The notes: generated by a model not told the origin, from the sequence alone. DNA of 64,000 nt from Anaerofilum hominis (GCF_014287275.1 NZ_JACONZ010000005.1:62001-126000); one strand, 5' to 3'. Shown: positions 48,965-58,663, numbered from the stretch's first letter. Program-made: numbers and translations.

Positions 48965-49405
48965 TCACCTTTCCTTGTCATGGCAGCGCAGCGTTTTTTC
49001 AATAAAAGCCATTGCCTCGCAAAGCCGGCCGCAGGTCTCGTCGTCCAAAGGGGCCAGCTTGTCCCTGAGCTGCTGGTTCCCGCGCTGGTCGATCTGCTCC
49101 GCTTCCCTGCGGCCCGCCTGCGTCAGACGTATTTTTTTCAGCCCTTTACCGCCCGGCACGGGTTCCCTGGTCAAAAGCCCCTGTTTTTCGAATTTCCCCA
49201 AGATCCTGCTGACATAGCTTTTGTCCATATTCAGATGGCGGCACAGATCGGTGGCGCTGATCCCTGCGCAGAGATAAAGTTCAAACAGGACCCGCGATTC
49301 CGGCCACGCCCGCCCGGTCTCCAGGTAGCCCTTGTTCATCACATCCAGCCAAACAGTATAATAGCGGTTGAATTCCCGCATTTTTTTAATGGCGCTGTCG
49401 TTCAA
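48965..49405 (-). CDS. MarR-family transcriptional regulator
   Basis: A winged-helix MarR repressor of about 146 aa: LFELYLCAGISATDLCRHLNMDKSYVSRILGKFEKQGLLTRE and the wing KGLKKIRLTQAG. I choose TTG 49405 as start because GGGAGGCGGGAGA lies just upstream; the in-frame ATG at 49429 is only 3 nt from an operator and has no Shine-Dalgarno. It probably represses its own operon through the GTTGA-N5-TCAAC sites. Confidence 0.85.
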   Translation of the reverse strand: MNDSAIKKMREFNRYYTVWLDVMNKGYLETGRAWPESRVLFELYLCAGISATDLCRHLNMDKSYVSRILGKFEKQGLLTREPVPGGKGLKKIRLTQAGRREAEQIDQRGNQQLRDKLAPLDDETCGRLCEAMAFIEKTLRCHDKER

Positions 49406-49431
49406 TCTCCCGCCTCCCTTGTTTCCCATGA

Positions 49432-49482
49432 GTTGACTTTATCAACACTATAACGATAATGCAAAGAGTTGATTTTGTCAAC
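49432..49482 (-). promoter_or_regulatory. Double MarR operator and promoter
   Basis: Two identical dyads GTTGA-N5-TCAAC lie at 49432-49446 and 49468-49482, centres 36 bp apart. On the minus strand the upstream dyad contains a perfect -35 TTGACA (49477-49482); a -10 (TATCGT-like) falls between the dyads, and the second dyad covers the start region. This is a typical autoregulated MarR arrangement. Confidence 0.8.
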
Positions 49483-49682
49483 TGAAAAGACAAAAAAGAG
49501 ATCGGCGCAAGCGCGCTGGCGGCGGAAAGGGCCGGAAACAGGAGACCGCGGCGCGCTTTTGCACCTGACCCCGAAGAAGCCGAAACGACGCGGGGAAAAG
49601 GGCTGCCGGTACGGAGGAAGAGGGAGTAAACACACAGACAAGGTGCGGCTGTTTGTGCCGGCCCTCTCTTTCGGTGGCCGCG

Positions 49683-50015
49683 CAGCGGCGGGAAATGGGA
49701 GCATGGAGATAAGATAGATATCTTTCTACTGCGCGGCAATGGACCCACAGCCGCAGTGTGGCTGTGGGTGGAAACCATCCGTTTCAAGAGGCGTGCAGCG
49801 GCGGGAAACAGGAGCATAGAAATAAAAAGTTTTTCTATTGCAAAACAAGGAAAAAACGGCCGCGGTGCGGCTATGTGCTTGGCCCTCCGTTCCGGCTGCC
49901 GCACAGCGGCGGGAAGCGCGGTCATGAAGATGCGCGTTTTTGTGCGCAGCAGCCTGCCTGTGTGGGCGGCTGCAACTGGTTTACCCGGCCAAAAGCACAA
50001 AAAAGGCCCCGGCGG
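49683..50015. repeat. Degenerate 110-bp repeat block
   Basis: CAGCGGCGGGAA recurs at 49683, 49796 and 49904 (periods 113 and 108 bp). After each come diverged copies of a block with GGAGCAT-RGA-RAT and, in the middle, GCCGCRGTGYGGCT. The remaining gap (49483-49682, 50016-50119) has no recognised gene. Confidence 0.6.
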
Positions 50016-50119
50016 CCGTTTTTGCCGCAGAGCCATAAAATAGGGAGGACGGCAAAAAACGCCGCCGCCTGCCTGCCGCGCGCGCCGCAGGCCCGGCGAT
50101 TTCCCGGGACATATCCTGC

Positions 50120-50893
50120 CTATTCCTCCGCCGCAAGGCACAGCAGCTCGTCCCAGAGCTCCGGCCCGGCGGCGATCAGATCGCAATTTTTTGAAAAATC
50201 CGGTGCGCAGCCGCCAAAATCGCCGACGCGGCCCCCTGCTTCCCGCACCAGCAGCGCGCCGGCGGCAAAATCCCAGGGTTTCAGGTTGCGCTCCAGATAG
50301 CCCTCCACCCGGCCCGCGGCCACATAGGCCAGATCCAATGCCGCCGAGCCGGTGCGCCGCAGGTCGCCGCAGCGCTCAAAAAGCCGGCGGAACAGCGCAA
50401 AATTCGCGTCCGCCAGCTGGCGGTCATAGGGGGAGGTGCCCACGGCGATCACGCTGTCCGCCGCCGGCACCCCCGCGCTGACCTGGATCGGCCGCCCGTT
50501 CAAACGGGCTCCCCGCCCCCGTCGCGCGGTGAAAGTTTCGGCGAGAAAGGGCTGATAGACGACGCCGAACACGGGCTCTCCCGCCTCTACCAGCGCCAGC
50601 GAGACGGCGCTGTGCTGGAAATGATGCATCAGGTTGGCGGTGCCGTCCACCGGGTCCAGCACCCACACCGAGCCGGAGAAATCCGGCTCAGAGGCGGCTT
50701 CTTCGCCCAAAAACTGGACCTGCGGCCAGCGGGCGCGCAGCTCGCGCTGCAAAAAGTTCTGCACCGCAGTGTCGCAGCGGGTGACAAAATTGGCCCGCCC
50801 TTTGGCGGAGACCTCTGCCAGCAGGGTCTCGTCGGTGATGATGGCCCGCGTGCTTTCCACCAGGCGCACGACCTCGTCAAAATCGATCTCCAG
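50120..50893 (-). CDS. Inositol monophosphatase family protein
   Basis: About 257 aa of the inositol-monophosphatase/FBPase-like family: the metal motif FLGEEAASE, then WVLDPVDGTANLMHH (DPxDGT) and KPWDFAAGALLVREAGG. It would hydrolyse a sugar or inositol phosphate, with Mg. The start is not ATG: the only good ribosome-binding site, AAAAGGGGG at 50901-50909, sits 7 nt before CTG 50893, and the family N-terminus fits there. The frame is open to 51172 without homology. Confidence 0.88.
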   Translation of the reverse strand: MEIDFDEVVRLVESTRAIITDETLLAEVSAKGRANFVTRCDTAVQNFLQRELRARWPQVQFLGEEAASEPDFSGSVWVLDPVDGTANLMHHFQHSAVSLALVEAGEPVFGVVYQPFLAETFTARRGRGARLNGRPIQVSAGVPAADSVIAVGTSPYDRQLADANFALFRRLFERCGDLRRTGSAALDLAYVAAGRVEGYLERNLKPWDFAAGALLVREAGGRVGDFGGCAPDFSKNCDLIAAGPELWDELLCLAAEE

Positions 50894-51191
50894 AAAAATT
50901 CCCCCTTTTACTGTTTTTGATCGGATCAGGAGACAGAACTCCGTTTGCGGTCTTTCCTCAGCGCCTGCAGAGATGTAGCGAGACCCGTGCAGCGCGGGAC
51001 TTTCGCCGTCTTTGCCTGCGGCCGGTCCCGTTTTTGTAAGCGCGTGCGCCTGAGAAACATCCGCTGGAAAGGCGCGGCGCGCATCAGAGACATTTTTTTG
51101 AAATTTGGCTGTCAGGCCTGTCCCCTCCTGTGCTGTTTGCTTTATAATGGAGAAGAGATCATCTTTCAGCACAGACGGGGAGAGATAGTTT

Positions 51192-51878
51192 ATGAAGAAA
51201 AAGTTTTTGTGCTTTCTGGCTTTTCTGGTGATGGCTCTTTTTTGTGCGGCGTGCAGCGGGGGACGCGGAACCGCCTCCCTGCCTGTGACGGCGTCCGGTA
51301 GCGGGCAAAGCGCCGCTTCTGCGCCGCAGGAGGATAAAGCGCTTATCGGGAAAGAGCTTCAGCCCTCTTCTTCCGGCGATGGACTGTATGATAAAATTTG
51401 CCGCTGCCTTTATCCCTATCTCATCACACAGTCGGGCCACGGCTATGACCTGTTCTGCGAGGGCTCTTTTTCACAGGAAAACTATCTGTCTCTTTTAAAT
51501 TATATCATTTTGCAGGAGCATAGGGATCAGGTAAAAAAAGAGGGGGCAACAGAGTTCGGGCAGCCGGTTTTTTATTTCGAAAAAGCCCAGTATGAAAAAT
51601 GGTATGAGGATTATTTTATACACGCCGGGGCAGGGCCCCTCGATCTTGACTGCGAGATCGTGGGGGATGTGGAATGTGTGCCGGTAGCAGAAATGGGCTG
51701 GGGGTCCGTTCAGTCCTATACGATCAAAAGCATCGACAGCGAACCTCAAAATATTTATAGCATCAAGATCTGGGTCTCTGGCACGGAAACCGAAGATAAG
51801 CTGGACCTATTTTTTTCTGTGAGGATGGATGAGGAGTCCTTTCAATATCTTTCCGTGCAGACCGATGGTGCGGAGTAG
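51192..51878 (+). CDS. Lipoprotein of unknown function
   Basis: A 228-aa protein with a lipoprotein signal peptide ending FCAACSGG, a Ser/Ala-rich spacer, and a mixed domain from about residue 55 (LYDKICRCLYPYLITQSGHGYDLFCEGSFSQENYLSLLNYI...) that I do not recognise. It is more AT-rich than its neighbours. A TATAAT at 51143-51148 precedes it. It is expected outside the membrane. Confidence 0.75.
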   Translation: MKKKFLCFLAFLVMALFCAACSGGRGTASLPVTASGSGQSAASAPQEDKALIGKELQPSSSGDGLYDKICRCLYPYLITQSGHGYDLFCEGSFSQENYLSLLNYIILQEHRDQVKKEGATEFGQPVFYFEKAQYEKWYEDYFIHAGAGPLDLDCEIVGDVECVPVAEMGWGSVQSYTIKSIDSEPQNIYSIKIWVSGTETEDKLDLFFSVRMDEESFQYLSVQTDGAE

Positions 51879-52436
51879 AGCGGGGCAGGCCCGCCGCGGC
51901 TTCGGCAGGGGACCGCACGGCAGAGACTTTTTCGAGTTCCCGTCCAACCGGGCAGGGAGCCATGCGGCAAAGTGGGATAGGGAAAAAGCGCCGCCCTGTC
52001 CCTTTTGCAGAGGATAAAGACCTGAGCCGTCAAAGCGGGCGCAGGGGGCGCTGTGCCCGCGGCCGTGCAGCCGGCCTGGCACAGTTCCCGGAAAAACGGC
52101 CTGCAGACAAAATCTGTTGGCCCGCAGACCGGCCGAAAACTTCTGCCGTGATCTCCCTGTGGAGCTGCCGCACTTGTTCCCGCAGATGCCGGCCGGATGC
52201 CGGTGCTGTGGGCTTTTTGCTGCTTTGCAGCAAAAGCGGCCGGTCCCGAGGACCCGCCCCCGCCGCTGTGCGGCAGCAGGGCGAAGGACCGAACAACAGC
52301 CTGCGCTCTTGCGCAGGCTGTTTTCCCTGCCCCCGCACAGCCCCCAAAACGGCCGCTGCGCTTTTGCACCGGGGGCCGGATTTTCAGGCAAAACAAACGC
52401 ACCCGCCCACAAGAGGAGCGGATGCGCGCAGAAAAC
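51879..52436. other. Intergenic region after the lipoprotein gene
   Basis: About 560 bp with no recognised gene. It includes a terminator (ACAGCCTGCGC with GCGCAGGCTGT, 52296-52322) and a TTTTGCTGC/GCAGCAAAA hairpin near 52217-52235. The following genes are on the minus strand. Confidence 0.5.
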
Positions 52437-52994
52437 TTAAAACTTTCCCGCTTCCCGCAGGGCTTTCAGCCGGAAGATCGCGGCGATGGTCTTGCCGTCG
52501 TTGATCTCCCCGTCCAGGGCCATCCGTTCGGCCTCGGCAAAGGGGATCGTGAGCACGGTGACGAACTCGTCCGGGTCCAGGTGCTGGGCGGTGCGGTGCA
52601 GGCCCTTGGCGGCATAAAGGTGGATCACCTCGTTGCAGTAGCCGCAGGTGGGCAGGAAAACCCCCAGGTCCGCGTACTCGTCCGCCGTCACCCCCACCTC
52701 TTCCGACAGCTCGCGCTGCGCGGCGGGGAACGGGTCCTCCCCCGCCTCCAGCTTGCCGGCGGGCAGTTCCAGCAGCTCCCGTTCGTAGGCATAGCGGAAC
52801 TGCCGCACAAAATACAGCTGGCCGTCGTCGGTCAGCGCCGCCACGCAGGCGCCGCCGTGGTGACGCACCACCTCGCGGGCAGAGGTCGCCCCGTTCTCCA
52901 GCCGCACCTCGTCCCGGGTCACCGTGATCACCCGGCCCTCAAAAATGGTCTCCCGGCGCAGCATCGTCTCCCGGTGTGTCAGCCCCTCGCTCAT
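52437..52994 (-). CDS. nudF: Nudix hydrolase, ADP-ribose pyrophosphatase
   Basis: A 185-aa Nudix protein of the ADP-ribose pyrophosphatase type. The Nudix box is GKLEAGEDPFPAAQRELSEEVG, preceded by YFVRQFRYAYERELLELPAG, a typical NudF region. It hydrolyses ADP-ribose or related nucleoside diphosphates. Its start overlaps the stop of the upstream CBS/CorC gene by 4 bp. Confidence 0.9.
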   Translation of the reverse strand: MSEGLTHRETMLRRETIFEGRVITVTRDEVRLENGATSAREVVRHHGGACVAALTDDGQLYFVRQFRYAYERELLELPAGKLEAGEDPFPAAQRELSEEVGVTADEYADLGVFLPTCGYCNEVIHLYAAKGLHRTAQHLDPDEFVTVLTIPFAEAERMALDGEINDGKTIAAIFRLKALREAGKF

Positions 52995-54214
52995 ACCTTG
53001 CTCCCCTCCAGTTCTGTGGTCTCCTGCTGCGGCACAAGGCGGCAGAACACCCGTTCCACCCGGCGCTCGCCTACCTGCAGCACCCGGAACAGGAGGCCGC
53101 CGTACTCCAGCGAGACCTCCTCGCCCTCCCGCGGGATGCGCCCCAGGCGGCTGGTGATCAGCCCGCTCACCGAGCCGAAATCCTCGTCGCCCTCCTGCTT
53201 GGGAGCCTCCAGGCCGAACCAGGTGAAAATATCCTCAAGGTCCGCCGCACCGTCGGCCACGCAGCCGCCTTCAGCGGGGCGGATCTCCTCTTCCTCGTTG
53301 TCGAACTCGTCCTCGATGTTGCCCACGATCTCTTCCAGGATGTCCTCCATGGTCACGATGCCGGCGGTGCCGCCGTACTCATCCACCACGATGGCGATCT
53401 GGGTGTGTTTGGCCCGGAACTCCAGCAGCAGCTCCCGGGCGCGGCAGCTCTCCGGCACGAACATGGCCGGGCGCAAATATTGATGGATGGGCACGTCGCC
53501 CCCGGCCGGGTCCTCCACCAGCCGCAGCAGGTCTTTCACGTACAGGATGCCCACGATGTCGTCCAGATTTTTGTGGTAGACAGGCAGCCGCGAAAAGCCC
53601 TTTTCCAGCGCCATGGGGATCACCTCGCGGGCGGCGCCCACGTCCTCCACAGCCTCCACCTCGGTGCGGTGGGTCATGATCTCGCCGGCGGCGATGTCGT
53701 CCAGTTCAAAAACGCCGGAGATCATCTCTTTCTGGCTCTCGTCGATAAAGTCCCCCTCTTCCACGTCGTCCACCAGAGAGAGCAGGTCCTCTTCCGTCAC
53801 CCTGCTTTTGGCGGAAAGCCCCGCGGCGCGGAAGACCGCCCGCGGCAGCAGCAGGAACGGCTTGCCCAGCAGGGCCGAAAAAATGCGGGCCGCGCGGCTT
53901 TGGGGCGCCTGGTCGGGGTGACGGGCCGCGCCCAGCGAAAAGGCCAGCACAAAAAGCACCGGCCCCAGCAGCGCGGCGGCCAGCGCCGCCCAGGGCATGG
54001 CGCGCAGCCAGCCGGCGGCGCAGAACACCGCCCCCGCCAGCAGCAGCACCGCCGCCACGGCGGCGGCGCCGGTGAGCGGGGTCAGCCCCAGCAGCGCGGC
54101 GTCGTCGTCCTCTTCCCCGTCGATCTCGGAGAAGGCGCCCAGCGCCCGGGCCGCCAGCAGCGACAGCAGCAGCAGAAACACAGCGAGAAACAGACTTTGA
54201 CCATCAGGGTCCAT
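52991..54214 (-). CDS. CorC/HlyC-type CBS-domain membrane protein
   Basis: A 407-aa protein of the hemolysin/CorC/CNNM-like group. The N-terminus has three to four membrane segments (about residues 1-100), followed by a linker, two CBS motifs (IMTHRTEVEAVEDVGAAREVI... and AIVVDEYGGTAGIVTMEDILEEIVG), and a C-terminal CorC_HlyC domain ending RVERVFCRLVP. Linked to cation (Mg/Co) efflux in some bacteria. Start at 54214 after AGGGAG; the upstream open extension is unsupported. A good minus-strand promoter precedes it. Confidence 0.9.
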   Translation of the reverse strand: MDPDGQSLFLAVFLLLLSLLAARALGAFSEIDGEEDDDAALLGLTPLTGAAAVAAVLLLAGAVFCAAGWLRAMPWAALAAALLGPVLFVLAFSLGAARHPDQAPQSRAARIFSALLGKPFLLLPRAVFRAAGLSAKSRVTEEDLLSLVDDVEEGDFIDESQKEMISGVFELDDIAAGEIMTHRTEVEAVEDVGAAREVIPMALEKGFSRLPVYHKNLDDIVGILYVKDLLRLVEDPAGGDVPIHQYLRPAMFVPESCRARELLLEFRAKHTQIAIVVDEYGGTAGIVTMEDILEEIVGNIEDEFDNEEEEIRPAEGGCVADGAADLEDIFTWFGLEAPKQEGDEDFGSVSGLITSRLGRIPREGEEVSLEYGGLLFRVLQVGERRVERVFCRLVPQQETTELEGSKV

Positions 54215-54355
54215 GCGGACAAAACTCCCTTTTCCCGGCGGCGGGCCGCCGTTGATGAGCGGTGGGGCGGGCGGAACGGGGGCTCCCCCCGTTTTGGGGC
54301 CGCGCATCGGCACGGCCGCCGAAAGGGGCCGGCGCGCCCACGGATACTCACGTCG

Positions 54356-54384
54356 ATTTTATAGTATTTGCGCGTCCGTGTCAA
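54356..54384 (-). promoter_or_regulatory. Promoter of the CBS-nudF operon
   Basis: Minus strand TTGACA (54379-54384) and TATAAA (54356-54361) with 17-bp spacing. Confidence 0.8.
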
Positions 54385-54521
54385 ACCCCGCCGCACTGCG
54401 GCGCAGCGGGGCCTGTGGGGCGGGCGGGGGGATAAAAACCGATGTTTGGAAAAATTGCCATAAATTTAAGGATAATAACACTATTTTAATGACAAATTCG
54501 TGAGAAAAGCCGGTTTTGTTA

Positions 54522-54550
54522 TTTACTTATCAAGCCGGATTTGATAAAAT
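54522..54550 (+). promoter_or_regulatory. nifJ promoter
   Basis: TTTACT (54522-54527) and TAAAAT (54545-54550) with 17-bp spacing, 61 bp upstream of the pyruvate:ferredoxin oxidoreductase gene. Together with the minus-strand promoter it occupies the AT-rich divergent spacer 54215-54611. Confidence 0.7.
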
Positions 54551-54611
54551 AAGGAATGCGAGAGCGCAATCCATCGTTACGCTATCAATTTTTTAGGGAG
54601 GAACTAAAAAA

Positions 54612-57600
54612 ATGGCAAGAGCTAAAAAGAGTATGGATGGCAACACCGCCGCCGCGCACGTAAGCTACGCGTTCACGGAAGTTGCCAGCATCTATCCCAT
54701 CACTCCGTCCAGCCCCATGGCCGACCAGGTGGACCAGTGGTCCGCCGCGCACCAGAAGAACATTTTTGGTACTGAAGTCAAGGTCATGGAGATGCAGTCG
54801 GAGGCGGGCGCCGCCGGCACCGTGCACGGCAGCCTGAACGCGGGTGCGCTGACCACCACCTACACCGCGTCCCAGGGCCTGCTGCTGATGATCCCCAACA
54901 TGTACAAGATCGCGGGCGAGCTGCTGCCGGCCGTGTTCCATGTATCGGCCCGCACCCTGGCCACCCATGCGCTGAACATCTTCGGCGACCACAGCGACGT
55001 CTATGCCTGCCGTCAGACCGGCTTTGCGATGCTGGCCGAGTCGAACCCGCAGGAGGTCATGGATCTGGGCGCCGTGGCGCATCTGGCCGCCATCGAGGGC
55101 CGCGTGCCGTTCCTGAACTTCTTCGACGGCTTCCGCACCAGCCACGAGATCCAGAAGATCGAGGTCTGGGACTATGACGATCTCAAAGAGATGGTGGACA
55201 TGGACGCCGTGGCCGCGTTCCGCGCCCGCTCGCTGAACCCCGAGCACCCCACCATGCGCGGTTCGCACGAGAACGGCGACATTTTCTTCCAGCACCGCGA
55301 GGCGTCCAACAAGTACTATGACGCCCTGCCCGCCATTGTGGAAGAGTACATGAACAAGGTCAACGCCAAGATCGGCACCGACTACAGCCTGTTCAACTAC
55401 TATGGCGCCCCCGACGCCGAGCGCGTCATCATCGCCATGGGCTCCATCTGCGACGTGGCCGAGGAGGTCATCGATTACATGATGGCCGCCGGCGAGAAAG
55501 TCGGCCTGGTCAAGGTCCGCCTGTACCGCCCGTTTGTGGCCGAAAAGCTGATCGAGGCTCTGCCCAAGACCACCAAGAAGATCGCCGTCCTCGACCGCAC
55601 CAAAGAGCCCGGCGCTCTGGGCGAGCCCCTCTATCTGGACGTCGTCACCGCTCTTGCCCGCTGCGGCGTCTCGATCCCCGTGGTCGGCGGCCGCTACGGC
55701 CTGGGCTCCAAGGACACCCCGCCCGCAAGCGTCTTTGCCGTGTATGAGAACCTGAACCAGGATAAGCCGCAGGACAACTTCACCATCGGCATCGTGGACG
55801 ACGTCACCGGCCACTCGCTGGAAGAGAAAGCCGCCCCCGACACCACCCCGGCAGGCACCATCAGCTGCAAGTTCTGGGGCCTGGGCGGCGACGGCACCGT
55901 CGGCGCGAACAAGAACTCCATCAAGATCATCGGCGACCACACCGACAAATACATCCAGGCATACTTCCAGTATGACTCCAAAAAGACCGGCGGCGTCACC
56001 ATCAGCCACCTGCGCTTTGGCGACAAGCCCATCAAATCCACCTATTACATCAACAAGGCGGACTTTGTGGCCTGCCACAACCCGTCCTATGTGGTCAAGG
56101 GCTTCAAGATGGTCAACGACGTCAAGCCGGGCGGCACCTTCCTGATCAACTGCCAGTGGACCCCGGAGGAGCTGGAGCATCATCTGCCCGCCGAGGCCAA
56201 GCGCTATATCGCCAAAAATAACATCCAGCTGTATACCGTGAACGCCATCGATAAGGCGATCGAGATCGGCATGGGCAAGCGCACCAACACCATCCTGCAG
56301 TCCGCGTTCTTCTCGCTGGCCAAGATCATGCCGGAAGAGGACGCCGTCAAGTTCATGAAAGAGGCTGCCCACAAGTCTTACGCCAAAAAGGGCGAGGCCG
56401 TAGTCAACATGAACTACAACGCCATTGACGCCGGCACCACCGCCTATGTCAAGATCGACGTGCCCGCCTCCTGGGCCGACGCGAAAGACGAGAGCGACGC
56501 CAAGGCGCTATCCGGCCGCGAGGCGCTGGTCAAGCAGGTCAAGGAGATCCTGGACCCGGTCGATATGATGAACGGCGACAGCCTGCCCGTCTCCGCGTTT
56601 GTGGACCATGTGGACGGCACCTATGAGCAGGGCGCTTCCGCCTATGAGAAGCGCGGCGTCGCGGTCACCGTGCCCGAGTGGGATCCCGAAAAGTGCATCC
56701 AGTGCAACCAGTGCTCGTTCGTCTGCCCGCACGCCACCATCCGCCCGTTCCTGCTGGACGAGGCCGAGGTGAAAGCCGCGCCCGCTTCCATGAAGCTGGC
56801 CGCCGCCAAGGGCAAGGGCCTGGAGGCTTACAAGTTCGCGATGACCGTTTCCCCGCTGGACTGCATGGGCTGCGGCTCCTGCGTCAATATCTGCCCGGCC
56901 CCCGGCAAGGCGCTGAAGATGGTCCCGCAGGAGAGCCAGCTCCCCGAGCAGGACGCGTTCGACTACGCCGTCGACAAGGTCACCAAAAAAGAGACCATGT
57001 TCAAAAAGGACTCGGTCAAGGGCAGCCAGTTCGAGCAGCCGCTGCTTGAGTTCTCGGGCGCCTGCGCGGGCTGCGCGGAGACCAGCTATGCCAAGCTGAT
57101 CACCCAGCTGTTCGGCGAGCGCATGTATGTGGCCAACGCCACCGGTTGCTCCTCCATCTGGGGCGGCACCGGCGCCACCAGCCCCTACACCGTCAACCGT
57201 GAGAGCGGCTTTGGCCCGACCTGGGCGAACAGCCTGTTCGAGGACAACGCCGAGTACGGCCTTGGCTTCCAGCTGGGCCAGAAGTATGTCCGCGAGACCC
57301 TGGTGGAAAAGACCCGCGCCCTGCTTGCCGTCGAGTATACCGACGCTGATCTGAAAGCCGCCGCGCAGGCCTGGCTGGACACCCTGGACGAGGGCGACGC
57401 CAACCTGGAGGCTGCCAAGAAGTATGTGGCCGAGCTGAAAGAGTCGGTCATCGAGGGCTGTGACTGCGAGGCCTGCACGCTGGGCCGCGAGATCCTCTCC
57501 AAGAAAGAGTACCTGTCCAAGAAGTCCGTCTGGATCTTCGGCGGCGACGGCTGGGCCTATGACATCGGCTTCGGCGGTCTGGACCACGTGCTGGCTTCCG

Positions 57601-58175
57601 GCGAGGACGTCAACGTGATGGTGTTTGACACCGAGGTGTACTCCAACACCGGCGGCCAGGCCTCCAAGGCCAGCCAGATCGGCCAGGTGGCGCAGTTCGC
57701 CGCGGCCGGCAAGGCCATCGGCAAAAAGGATCTGGCGCAGATCGCCATGTCCTACGGCTACGTCTATGTGGCGCACATCGCCATGGGCGCCGACTACAAC
57801 CAGACGGTCAAGGCCCTGAAAGAGGCTGAGAGCTATCACGGCCCGTCCCTGATCATCGGCTACGCCCCCTGCGAGATGCACGGCATCAAGGGCGGCATGG
57901 GCAACTGCCAGCTGGAGATCAAGCGCGCTGTGGCGTCCGGCTACTGGCACATGTATCGCTTCGATCCGCGCGCGAAAGCCGAGGGCAAGCCCGCTTTCAC
58001 CATCGACTCCAAGGCGCCGACCGAGAGCTATCTCGACTTCATCAAGTCCGAGAACCGTTACGCCCGCCTGCAGATGGCTTTCCCCGAGCGCGCCGAGGCG
58101 CTGTTCGACAAGGCGGTCAGCAAGTCCGAGGACCGTTACGAGTATCTCAAAAAGCTGGAGACTCTGTACAAATAA
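54612..58175 (+). CDS. nifJ: Pyruvate:ferredoxin (flavodoxin) oxidoreductase
   Basis: Full-length 1187-aa single-chain PFOR. It oxidises pyruvate to acetyl-CoA and CO2 and reduces ferredoxin, the central anaerobic energy step. The TPP-pyrimidine and pyruvate domain starts VSYAFTEVASIYPITPSSPMA. A two-[4Fe-4S] ferredoxin-like domain follows with CIQCNQCSFVCPHATIRP and CMGCGSCVNICPAPGKAL. The proximal cluster region is GACAGCAETSY, and the TPP-binding end has FGGDGWAYDIGFGGLDHV. The start is preceded by TAGGGAGGA. Codon use is strongly biased, consistent with high expression. Confidence 0.98.
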   Translation: MARAKKSMDGNTAAAHVSYAFTEVASIYPITPSSPMADQVDQWSAAHQKNIFGTEVKVMEMQSEAGAAGTVHGSLNAGALTTTYTASQGLLLMIPNMYKIAGELLPAVFHVSARTLATHALNIFGDHSDVYACRQTGFAMLAESNPQEVMDLGAVAHLAAIEGRVPFLNFFDGFRTSHEIQKIEVWDYDDLKEMVDMDAVAAFRARSLNPEHPTMRGSHENGDIFFQHREASNKYYDALPAIVEEYMNKVNAKIGTDYSLFNYYGAPDAERVIIAMGSICDVAEEVIDYMMAAGEKVGLVKVRLYRPFVAEKLIEALPKTTKKIAVLDRTKEPGALGEPLYLDVVTALARCGVSIPVVGGRYGLGSKDTPPASVFAVYENLNQDKPQDNFTIGIVDDVTGHSLEEKAAPDTTPAGTISCKFWGLGGDGTVGANKNSIKIIGDHTDKYIQAYFQYDSKKTGGVTISHLRFGDKPIKSTYYINKADFVACHNPSYVVKGFKMVNDVKPGGTFLINCQWTPEELEHHLPAEAKRYIAKNNIQLYTVNAIDKAIEIGMGKRTNTILQSAFFSLAKIMPEEDAVKFMKEAAHKSYAKKGEAVVNMNYNAIDAGTTAYVKIDVPASWADAKDESDAKALSGREALVKQVKEILDPVDMMNGDSLPVSAFVDHVDGTYEQGASAYEKRGVAVTVPEWDPEKCIQCNQCSFVCPHATIRPFLLDEAEVKAAPASMKLAAAKGKGLEAYKFAMTVSPLDCMGCGSCVNICPAPGKALKMVPQESQLPEQDAFDYAVDKVTKKETMFKKDSVKGSQFEQPLLEFSGACAGCAETSYAKLITQLFGERMYVANATGCSSIWGGTGATSPYTVNRESGFGPTWANSLFEDNAEYGLGFQLGQKYVRETLVEKTRALLAVEYTDADLKAAAQAWLDTLDEGDANLEAAKKYVAELKESVIEGCDCEACTLGREILSKKEYLSKKSVWIFGGDGWAYDIGFGGLDHVLASGEDVNVMVFDTEVYSNTGGQASKASQIGQVAQFAAAGKAIGKKDLAQIAMSYGYVYVAHIAMGADYNQTVKALKEAESYHGPSLIIGYAPCEMHGIKGGMGNCQLEIKRAVASGYWHMYRFDPRAKAEGKPAFTIDSKAPTESYLDFIKSENRYARLQMAFPERAEALFDKAVSKSEDRYEYLKKLETLYK

Positions 58176-58206
58176 GAGCCCTGCCAGCCTGAACAACGCT
58201 CCCTAA

Positions 58207-58255
58207 AAACAGAACGCCCCGCCGGTCTTTTTTCGGCGGGGCGTTCTGTTTCTGC
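58207..58255 (+). terminator. nifJ terminator
   Basis: An 18-bp stem (58207-58224 with 58234-58251) and a T-rich loop of 9 nt. The sequence after it (58256-58500) contains a diverged copy of a TTTCTG(C)TTCTGCG-type stretch. Confidence 0.9.
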
Positions 58256-58407
58256 GTCCGCGGGACGAGGAGCCGCTGTTTTTTTGATGAGCGCTCCTTC
58301 CCTTTCGCGCTTTCTGTTTCTGCGCCTGGAGGGGCGAGAAGCCGCGGCCACCATAAACGGCAGCGCGGCGCGGAGAAAGAGCGGACGGACAGGATGCGCC
58401 CCGGCGG

Positions 58408-58445
58408 CGCATAGGGCCTGCGGCAGCGCATAGGGCCTGCGGCAG
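58408..58445. repeat. Perfect 19-bp tandem duplication
   Basis: GCGCATAGGGCCTGCGGCA occurs twice in a row. The surrounding sequence carries no recognised gene. Confidence 0.8.
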
Positions 58446-58663
58446 CGCGCTCCACCCCAGCGCCCCCAGCGCCCCTGGAGGGCGGCGGTACAAAAAACAC
58501 TTGCCAATCAGACAGGATGCGGTAAACTAATAGGTGTGAAGCCCCTTTCCCCGCGGCGACAGAAAGGGAACTCTTCTGCCAGGCGCGGAGCGTCTGTCCT
58601 GGAGCGGCCCGTCGTCGAGCCGCATGTCATTGATTTTTTCTGTCAGGCATGGGGTGGAAGCGC

